From NCBI RefSeq assembly GCF_004348425.1, contig NZ_SMKK01000020.1, positions 1 through 59,006 on the forward strand: a stretch of 59,006 nt of DNA, read 5' to 3'. The notes beneath the pieces are model-generated. The model saw only the letters and a list, made by a program, of their open reading frames with translations, was not told the origin of the DNA and ran no database searches. Shown here in pieces: positions 53,846 through 59,006 of this stretch. Both the position numbers and the translations under genes were made by a program. Position 1 is the stretch's first letter. Each line of letters opens with the position of its first letter. The stretch comes from Actinomadura sp. 7K507. Its GTDB lineage: Bacteria > Actinomycetota > Actinomycetes > Streptosporangiales > Streptosporangiaceae.

Positions 53846-55374
53846 AGACCGATCGTCCACGGAGGGCGGCGCGGTTTCCGGCGTCGTGCGAGGTGGCCGT
53901 GCTCGGCGGCGGGCTCGCCGGGATGGCGACGGCGGCCAGGCTGCAGGCGGCGGGGGTGTCCACGCTCGTCATCGAGGCCCACGGACATGTCGGGGGCTGC
54001 GCCGGCTACTACCGGCGGCGGGGCTTCTCCTTCGACGTGGGCGCGACGACGATGGTCGACTTCGAGCCCGGCGGCGTCGGCGCGGAACTGCTCGACAGCG
54101 TCGGGATGGACCCGGTGCCCGGCGAGGCGCTGCCCGGCTACGTCGGCTGGCTGCCCGACCGCAAGGTCACCCTCTACCGCGACACCCGCGCCTGGCACCG
54201 CGAACGGCTCCGCGCCCTGGGCGACACTCCCCGGCACCGCGCGTTCTGGTCCCGTCTCGACCGTCTCGCGGACGTCTTCTGGCACGCGAGCCGCGCCGGA
54301 GTCCGGCTTCCGATGCGGCGCCCCGCGGACGCCCTGCACAACCTGCGGGCCCTCGGGCCGCGCGGGCTCCCGCTCGCCCGCCACCTGAACGCCACCCTCG
54401 GGGACGCCCTCGTCCAGCACCGGCTCCGCGGTGAGGCACCATTGGTCGGGCTGCTGGCGATGCTGGTGGAGGACACCGTCCACAGCACCGTCGACCGTGC
54501 CCCGCTCATCAACGCCGCGCTCGGCGTCACCATCCGCGGCGCCGGGCTCACCCGCGCGGACGGCGGCATGCGCGGCTTCTGGCGGCGCTTCGTGTCGCAC
54601 TACCGGGGGATCGGCGGGCGACTGCGCGCCGGCTGCCAGGTCGAGCGCGTCACCGGGCGGGCCGGCGCGTTCGAGGTCCACACGAACCGAGGCGTCGTCC
54701 ATGCCCGGCAGGTGGTCAGCGCCTTGCCCGCCGCGACGACCGCACGAGTCGCCCCCTCCCTCGCCGGGCCTCTCAGGCCCTACCTGCAGCGGGACGAGGA
54801 GGACATGGGCGGGGCGATCGTCGTCTTCCTCGGAGTCCCGGACGACGAGGTCGCAGGCCAGGAATTCACCCACCATCAGCTGCTGCAGGACTACAAGCGG
54901 CCGCTCGGCGACGGCAACAACATGTTCGTTTCGGTGTCCGCGCGGGGCGACACCGAAAGCGCACCGCCGGGGCAGCGGGCCGTGATGATCTCCACGCACA
55001 CCGGGCTCGCGGACTGGGCCGACCTTCCGGACGCCGACTACGACGTCCGCAAGCAGGAGATCGGGGAGCGTCTCGTCGGCCTGGCCCGCCGCGTCCATCC
55101 CTGCCTCGGCGAACGCGCGCGGGTCTGGGAGGTGGGCACGCCGCGCTCCTACGCGCGTTTCGCCTTCCGGCCGGGCGGTGCGGTCGGCGGCGTCCGGCAG
55201 ACGCCGGGCAACGCCAACCAGAACGCCGTCCCGCATTCCCTTGGCGTGCCCGGGCTGTGGCTCGTTGGCGACTCCACCTGGCCCGGACTCGGCACCGTCG
55301 CGTGCGCGCTGGGCAGCCGCATCGTCGCGGACGAGGCGCTCAAGGCCGCACGCCGGACGGCGGTGACCCGATGA
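53827..55374 (+). CDS. CrtI/phytoene-desaturase-like FAD oxidoreductase
   Basis: The 515-residue flavoprotein has the N-terminal dinucleotide motif VAVLGGGLAGMATAARLQAAG (23-43, GGGLAG), a GGCAGYYRRRGFSFDVGATTM lid-type region and a C-terminal FAD contact (GLWLVGDSTWPGLGTVACALG, near 485). It belongs to the amine-oxidase/CrtI superfamily that desaturates or isomerises carotenoids and retinoids. No phytoene synthase is nearby, so a full pathway is not shown. It is coupled to a di-iron enzyme (ATGA) and then a TetR gene. Confidence 0.87.
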   Translation: MFRTSVQTDRPRRAARFPASCEVAVLGGGLAGMATAARLQAAGVSTLVIEAHGHVGGCAGYYRRRGFSFDVGATTMVDFEPGGVGAELLDSVGMDPVPGEALPGYVGWLPDRKVTLYRDTRAWHRERLRALGDTPRHRAFWSRLDRLADVFWHASRAGVRLPMRRPADALHNLRALGPRGLPLARHLNATLGDALVQHRLRGEAPLVGLLAMLVEDTVHSTVDRAPLINAALGVTIRGAGLTRADGGMRGFWRRFVSHYRGIGGRLRAGCQVERVTGRAGAFEVHTNRGVVHARQVVSALPAATTARVAPSLAGPLRPYLQRDEEDMGGAIVVFLGVPDDEVAGQEFTHHQLLQDYKRPLGDGNNMFVSVSARGDTESAPPGQRAVMISTHTGLADWADLPDADYDVRKQEIGERLVGLARRVHPCLGERARVWEVGTPRSYARFAFRPGGAVGGVRQTPGNANQNAVPHSLGVPGLWLVGDSTWPGLGTVACALGSRIVADEALKAARRTAVTR

Positions 55375-56153
55375 CGGTCCCCAGGCTTTCGGAGCTCGGC
55401 CCCGACCTGCTCGTCACCACCCGCCCGCGTCGGATCCTCGCGCTGTCCCTTCCCTACGCGGGCGTCGGCCTGTTCGCCGTGGCATGGCTCGCGGGCTGGT
55501 GGTGGCTGACACCTCTCATCGCCTTCGGGATCTTCGTCGCGGTTGTGACGGCGACACACGACGCCGTCCACCGGTCTCTCGGTCTCGGGAGGCAGGCAAC
55601 GGAATGGGCCCTGTTCCTGCTGGGCGCGGTCCTCCTGGAGAGCGGCCACGCCTACCGCGCCACTCACCTCCAGCACCATCGGACATTCCCCGGCGACGAC
55701 GACCCCGAGGGATACCCGGCGGACCTGTCGATGCTCGGCGCGGTCCTCTACGGCCCGGTCTTCCTCGTCCGCCTGTGGTGGTGGGCGTACCGGCGCGGCG
55801 CGGCCGGTCAGCGCGTGTGGCTGCTGGCGGAGGCGGCGTTCCCCTTCGCGGCCGTCGGCGCCGGCGTCCTGTTCTCGCGGGGGCTCCTCGTGTACGCCGC
55901 CATGATGATCGTGGGAAGCTGGATCTATCCTCTGCTGACCGTCCACCTGCCGCACCGGCACTACGGGGACACGCCGCTCACGCAGACCCGAACGCTGCGC
56001 GGACGGATCGTCCCCGCACTGTTCCTGGAGCTGACGTACCACTTGGAGCACCATCTGTACCCGCAGGTGCCGAGCCACCACCTGCCGAAGCTCGCACGAC
56101 GCCTCGACCCCGTCCTCGCCGAGGCCGGGATCGAACCCTGGAAAGTGATCTGA
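55371..56153 (+). CDS. Membrane di-iron desaturase/ketolase (FA desaturase or CrtW-like)
   Basis: The 260-residue membrane protein has the three histidine clusters of the fatty-acid-desaturase superfamily: HDAVH (63-67), HLQHH (99-103) and HLEHH (224-228), and about four helices. The spacing HLQHHRTFPGDDDPEG is reminiscent of carotenoid ketolases (CrtW), whereas the ending is also found in short desaturases. With the CrtI-like partner a carotenoid modification is plausible; lipid desaturation is the alternative. Its ATG overlaps the previous stop. Confidence 0.85.
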   Translation: MTVPRLSELGPDLLVTTRPRRILALSLPYAGVGLFAVAWLAGWWWLTPLIAFGIFVAVVTATHDAVHRSLGLGRQATEWALFLLGAVLLESGHAYRATHLQHHRTFPGDDDPEGYPADLSMLGAVLYGPVFLVRLWWWAYRRGAAGQRVWLLAEAAFPFAAVGAGVLFSRGLLVYAAMMIVGSWIYPLLTVHLPHRHYGDTPLTQTRTLRGRIVPALFLELTYHLEHHLYPQVPSHHLPKLARRLDPVLAEAGIEPWKVI

Positions 56154-56160
56154 ACACATG
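56149..56160 (+). repeat. Second copy of TCTGAACACATG, at the TetR start
   Basis: The 12-base TCTGAACACATG is identical to 53818-53829. Here it spans the end of the desaturase gene and the ATG of the TetR gene. A given 12-mer is expected well under 0.01 times by chance in a window of this size, so this is a likely half-operator. Confidence 0.5.
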
Positions 56161-56772
56161 GCGCCACGCGCGGAGGCCAGGAAACGCCTCCTCGAAGCGA
56201 CCATCCGGACGCTCGCCGTCGAGGGATACGGCGGGACGACGGCCCGCTCGATCGCCAAGACGGGCGGCTTCGCGCCTGGCGTCATCTATTACCACTTCGA
56301 GGACCTGGAGGCCCTTCTCGTCGCGGCTCTCCGCCACACCAGCCAGGCCCGAATGGCACGCTACGAGGACGTACTCGGTTCCTGCACGGACGCCACCGAA
56401 CTGCTCTCACGTCTCCGCGAAATGTACGCCGAAGACCTGCGCGACCAGGGGCATATCGACGCGGTCCAGGAACTCTTCACGGCCTCGGCGACATCGCCGC
56501 GGCTGCGGGAGGAACTCCTCTCCCACGTCGAATCCTGGTCCGGCTTCGCCGCCGCCGCGGTCCAGCGGCTCGTCGACGGAACGACGCTGGAACGCCTCGT
56601 CCCGTCCCGCGAACTCGGCATGATCGCGGTCGCGATGTTCCTCGGCGTCCAGACCCTCACACACCTGGACGGTGACCGCTCCCGCATCGAATCGCTCTTC
56701 GGCACCGCCGAACCCGCCGCGGTCCTCTGGGACACCTTCGCCGGACGCCGCAGTTCCACTCCCGGGGACTGA
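56158..56772 (+). CDS. TetR-family regulator, third gene of the CrtI-like operon
   Basis: A 204-residue regulator with HTH at about 10-55 (RLLEATIRTLAVEGYGGTTA, then GVIYYHFEDLEALL) and a helical ligand domain. ATG 56158 is four bases after the desaturase stop, so it is co-transcribed with the two enzymes it probably controls. The GAAC-N4-GTTC sites at 53819-53845 and the repeat at its own start are its likely targets. Confidence 0.9.
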   Translation: MAPRAEARKRLLEATIRTLAVEGYGGTTARSIAKTGGFAPGVIYYHFEDLEALLVAALRHTSQARMARYEDVLGSCTDATELLSRLREMYAEDLRDQGHIDAVQELFTASATSPRLREELLSHVESWSGFAAAAVQRLVDGTTLERLVPSRELGMIAVAMFLGVQTLTHLDGDRSRIESLFGTAEPAAVLWDTFAGRRSSTPGD

Positions 56773-56776
56773 GAAG

Positions 56777-56797
56777 GCCGCCGCTGGAGTGGGCGGC
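56777..56797. terminator. Short hairpin between convergent TetR genes
   Basis: GCCGCC (56777-56782) and GGCGGC (56792-56797) pair with a 9-base loop between the two convergent TetR stops. Weak, no U tract. Confidence 0.3.
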
Positions 56798-56816
56798 GCA
56801 CGAGACCGGTCCGGGC

Positions 56817-57410
56817 TCACCGAGCCCGGCGTAGCCCTGCGATGAGGAGTTTGACCAGCCGAGGTCCGTCATAGCGAGGATTGTCACGGGCGCCGGCACA
56901 CAGGCCCCCAACGCCGCGCATGAACTCGTAGGCGTCCTGGCCGGGGTCGATCTCGCCCGACGCCGCCGCGGCGTCGAGCAGTTGCGCGCAGACGGGCTCG
57001 AGCCGCTCCAGGAAGTAGGAGTGCAGGGGGTCGAAGCAGGGGTCGTCGGACTGCAGCACCGCGGCAAGCCCCTGTTTGGTGACCACGAAATCAACGAAGA
57101 GGTCGATCCATCGCCCCAGGGCGGCGTACGGAGTCGCGCTGGTCTCCAGCAGGGACGGGCCGGCCTCGGCGAGGTCCTCGACCTGATGCCGGTAGACGGC
57201 GACGATGAGATCCGCTCGCGTCGGGAAATGGCGGTAGATCGTGGCCGTTCCGACGCCGGCCTCGGCCGCGATGTCGCGGATCGGCGCCTCCACTCCCGAG
57301 GTGACGAAGACCGCGGCGGCGGCATCGAGCAGGACCTCCTGGTTGCGTCGCGCGTCCGCCCGCTTGGGCCGGGCCACCGCGCGTCCCGCGGCCTGATCGT
57401 TCTCGCTCAT
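56817..57410 (-). CDS. TetR-family regulator of the adjacent hydrolase
   Basis: The 197-residue protein starts at ATG 57410 with the strong site GAGGAGGGAG; the longer in-frame start adds unrelated residues. HTH at about 25-70 (VLLDAAAAVFVTSGVEAPIR, GTATIYRHFPTRADLI) and a TetR_C-type domain. It is divergent from an alpha/beta hydrolase, with two near-identical palindromes between, so it should repress both genes. Confidence 0.92.
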   Translation of the reverse strand: MSENDQAAGRAVARPKRADARRNQEVLLDAAAAVFVTSGVEAPIRDIAAEAGVGTATIYRHFPTRADLIVAVYRHQVEDLAEAGPSLLETSATPYAALGRWIDLFVDFVVTKQGLAAVLQSDDPCFDPLHSYFLERLEPVCAQLLDAAAASGEIDPGQDAYEFMRGVGGLCAGARDNPRYDGPRLVKLLIAGLRRAR

Positions 57411-57440
57411 CGACTCCCTCCTCACCGCGACGATTGCTAA

Positions 57441-57490
57441 ACGGGACAACGTCCCGTATCGTCCCGGCCATGAACCGGGACACCGTCCCG
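57441..57490. promoter_or_regulatory. Twin TetR operators ACGGGAC-N3-GTCCCGT
   Basis: ACGGGAC-aac-GTCCCGT (57441-57457) is a perfect 7-bp inverted repeat and CGGGAC-acc-GTCCCG (57476-57490) a 6-bp version of the same site; an extra half-site GTCCCGG is at 57461-57467. The centres are 34 bases apart. They occupy the divergent region between TetR and the hydrolase and are the clearest operators in the window. Confidence 0.85.
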
Positions 57491-57575
57491 CTTCCCCTCA
57501 TCATGTCAGACCACGGTCCGGTGGCAAGCCGATCCCGGCTCCCCGCGACCACGTACCGCCAGAAGGAAGGCTTCC

Positions 57576-58532
57576 ATGACCGCAACCGAAACGGCTACGA
57601 CGAACGTGGCCACCACCGCGTCCACGCCCGTCGTCTCGGTGAAGCCGGTGGTACTGGAAGTGCCCGGCCGGGGCGAGGACCTGCAGGTCAGGGTCTCCGC
57701 GCCGGCGACCGGGCGTGACCTGCCGATCATTGTCTTCTCCCACGGCTCCGGCTCGTCGCTGGACGGCTACGGCCCAGTGGCCGACTTCTGGGCCGCTCAC
57801 GGCTTCGTGGTCATCCAGCCCACCCACCTCGACTCCAGGACGGTGGGCCTCCCCCAGGACGACCCGCGCACACCGCGGATCTGGCGCTTCCGGGTCGAGG
57901 ACATGAAGCGCATCCTCGACAACCTCGATCTGCTGGAGTCCGCCCTTCCCGGCCTGAGCGGCCGCCTCGACCGAAGCCGCATCGCCACCGCCGGGCACTC
58001 CTTCGGCGGCCAGACGGCGGGCGCCCTGCTGGGCCTGCGGGTCCTCGCCCCGGAGACCGGGCAGGAACAGGACTTGTCCGACCCGCGGATCAAGGCGGGC
58101 GTGCTGTTCGCCACAGCAGGACGGGGCGGGGACAGCCTGACACCGTTCGCGGCCGAGAACATGCCTCACCTGAACGTGAGCTTCGCGCACATGACCACGC
58201 CAACCCTCGTGATCGTCGGGGACCGGGACGACGTCCCGCGGAAATACCGGCTGACCGTCCGCGGGCCGGACTGGATGACCGACCCCTACCACCTCAGCCC
58301 CGGCGCCGAGAGTCTGCTCACCCTGTTCGGCGCGGAACACTCGCTCGGCGGTATCGCCGGCTACGAGGCCGAGGAGACGACTGACGAGAACCCCGAACGC
58401 GTCGGCCTCATCCAGCGGCTCACACTCGCCTACCTCCGCCACGCGCTCGGCATCGAAGACTCCACCTGGACGGCGGCGCAGAAGGCCCTGTCCGAGAGCA
58501 GCACCCCCTTGGGCCGCATCGAATCCAAGTAG
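57576..58532 (+). CDS. Alpha/beta hydrolase, chlorophyllase/PAF-acetylhydrolase-like
   Basis: A 318-residue cytoplasmic hydrolase with oxyanion region FSHGSGSSLDGYG near 54-66, nucleophile Ser142 in AGHSFGGQTAG, a probable acidic residue in VIVGDRDDVP and His in FGAEHSLGG near 252. It resembles the dienelactone/chlorophyllase-like esterases. ATG 57576 follows AAGGAAGG. Regulation by the divergent TetR is strongly suggested by the twin operators. The natural substrate is unknown. Confidence 0.88.
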   Translation: MTATETATTNVATTASTPVVSVKPVVLEVPGRGEDLQVRVSAPATGRDLPIIVFSHGSGSSLDGYGPVADFWAAHGFVVIQPTHLDSRTVGLPQDDPRTPRIWRFRVEDMKRILDNLDLLESALPGLSGRLDRSRIATAGHSFGGQTAGALLGLRVLAPETGQEQDLSDPRIKAGVLFATAGRGGDSLTPFAAENMPHLNVSFAHMTTPTLVIVGDRDDVPRKYRLTVRGPDWMTDPYHLSPGAESLLTLFGAEHSLGGIAGYEAEETTDENPERVGLIQRLTLAYLRHALGIEDSTWTAAQKALSESSTPLGRIESK

Positions 58533-58608
58533 AGATCGCGCGGGCAGGTGCTGCCGACCGCGTCCGGCCACCGCGCAGGCGGGCCCCACATGCTGACCGG
58601 CCGGAGCG

Positions 58609-58643
58609 AAAACAAAAAAGGCCCCGCCGGTGTCGGCGGGGCC
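58609..58643 (-). terminator. Intrinsic terminator of the rRNA operon
   Basis: On the minus strand GGCCCCGCC (58643-58635), loop GACACC and GGCGGGGCC (58628-58620) are followed by TTTTTTGTTTT (58619-58609). This is a textbook rho-independent terminator, directly after the 5S gene and also facing the convergent hydrolase gene. Confidence 0.95.
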
Positions 58644-58658
58644 CTCTCCATAATACGA

Positions 58659-58776
58659 GTCCGGCGGTGTCCTACTCTCCCACACAGTCTCCCGTGCAGT
58701 ACCATCGGCGCTGAAGGGCTTAACTTCCGGGTTCGGGATGGGACCGGGTGTTTCCCCCTCGCCAAAACCACCGAAC
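58659..58776 (-). rRNA. rrf: 5S ribosomal RNA
   Basis: The minus strand reads GTTCGGTGGTTTTGGCGAGG at the 5' end, contains CCCGAACCCGGAAGTTAAGC and the loop CAGCGCCGATGGTACTGC, and ends GTAGGACACCGCCGGAC. The terminal arms pair (GTTCGGTGG type against CACCGCCGGAC). Length 118 bases is normal. End positions may be off by one or two bases. Confidence 0.95.
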
Positions 58777-58940
58777 GACCAACCCCCAGACACCCACCAA
58801 CCAGCGGCGGGTGCGGGAAGACTCGTCCGAGCCAGGCTCGGCAAAATTCTATTGTTTTGTGCGGGTGCCCAGTTGTTTTCTGGGAACCACACAGGGACGC
58901 GAACATCTCATGCAGCGATTTGGATTGAACGTTGTGTGTG
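58777..58940 (-). other. 23S-5S intergenic spacer
   Basis: About 164 bases with two hairpins: CCGAGCC-a-GGCTCGG (58827-58841) and a CCCAG/CTGGG stem near 58868-58885, probably RNase processing signals. No tRNA is present here. Confidence 0.7.
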
Positions 58941-59006
58941 TTCAAGCCACTCGGCCTATTAGTACCGGTCGACTCCACACGTTACCGCGCTTCCATCCCC
59001 GGCCTA
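58941..59006 (-). rRNA. rrl: 23S ribosomal RNA, 3' end (partial)
   Basis: The minus strand contains GACCGGTACTAATAGGCCGA, the conserved 3' end of bacterial 23S rRNA, preceded by GGGATGGAAGCGCGGTAACG. Only the last 66 bases or so lie in the window; the exact mature end near 58941 is estimated. Confidence 0.92.

Noticed and set aside
53827..56153. Complete carotenoid biosynthesis cluster
   Set aside because: No geranylgeranyl diphosphate synthase, phytoene synthase or cyclase is present; only two enzymes of carotenoid-like type are seen.

Overview
The window is a chromosomal segment of a high-GC actinomycete. GC is above 70% by eye, GTG starts and ATGA/GTGA stop-start overlaps are common, and several families are typical of Streptosporangiales/Thermomonosporaceae-like actinomycetes (Methyltransf_19/DUF574 methyltransferase, GuaB1, FolP2-like protein, LytR-CpsA-Psr proteins, CGNR zinc finger). 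I favour an Actinomadura-like organism; this is inference. No insertion sequence, prophage, CRISPR array or origin was seen.

Layout. 1-3400: SAM methyltransferase (cut by the window edge), a GntR regulator lacking most of its ligand domain, and dinB (Pol IV) under a perfect LexA/SOS box shared with a divergent alpha/beta hydrolase. 3375-15610: a xylan/xylo-oligosaccharide island. A Tat-type sugar-binding lipoprotein and two permeases diverge from lacI-GH3-GH43; a ROK repressor diverges from xylB-xylA, which ends in a terminator. The importer ATPase is not in the island. 15614-16998: a TetR gene divergent from a broken FAD monooxygenase, with a nested palindrome between. 17016-22585: a MacB-type export system (Cys-motif lipoprotein, adaptor, ATPase, permease) divergent from its probable two-component system. 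22568-29365: MEDS/ATPase sensor, DinB-fold protein, glycosyltransferase, two tandem L,D-transpeptidases and a VC0807-like membrane protein. 29595-32016: LysR and a divergent aminotransferase.

32057-32354 holds three unusual tRNA genes (Ser-CGA, Ala-UGC-like, Trp-CCA-like) on the minus strand with a 16-bp hairpin among them. 32661-37834: unknown protein, CGNR regulator, FolP2-like DHPS relative, GDP-mannose dehydratase and an MFS exporter preceded by a tiny coupled ORF. 37928-39805: LysR and a double-module AsnC regulator. A gene-free 640-bp gap precedes guaB1. 42025-47254: two LCP cell-wall ligases, a membrane protein with an HEXXH motif, an enolase-superfamily protein that has lost its catalytic residues, and a small P-loop protein. 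47268-53244: biotin-dependent acyl-CoA carboxylase plus an AtuA-like protein under a divergent TetR. 53269-56772: a small methyltransferase, then a CrtI-like FAD enzyme, a di-iron desaturase/ketolase and a TetR. 56817-58532: TetR and hydrolase with twin operators. 58609 to the end: terminator, 5S rRNA and the 3' end of 23S rRNA on the minus strand.

Recurring theme: many small divergent regulator-target modules whose operators can be read directly as palindromes. The most unusual items are the tRNA trio, the degenerate enolase, the GTTACGCC boxes of the export system and the paired TetR sites in the carotenoid-like locus.
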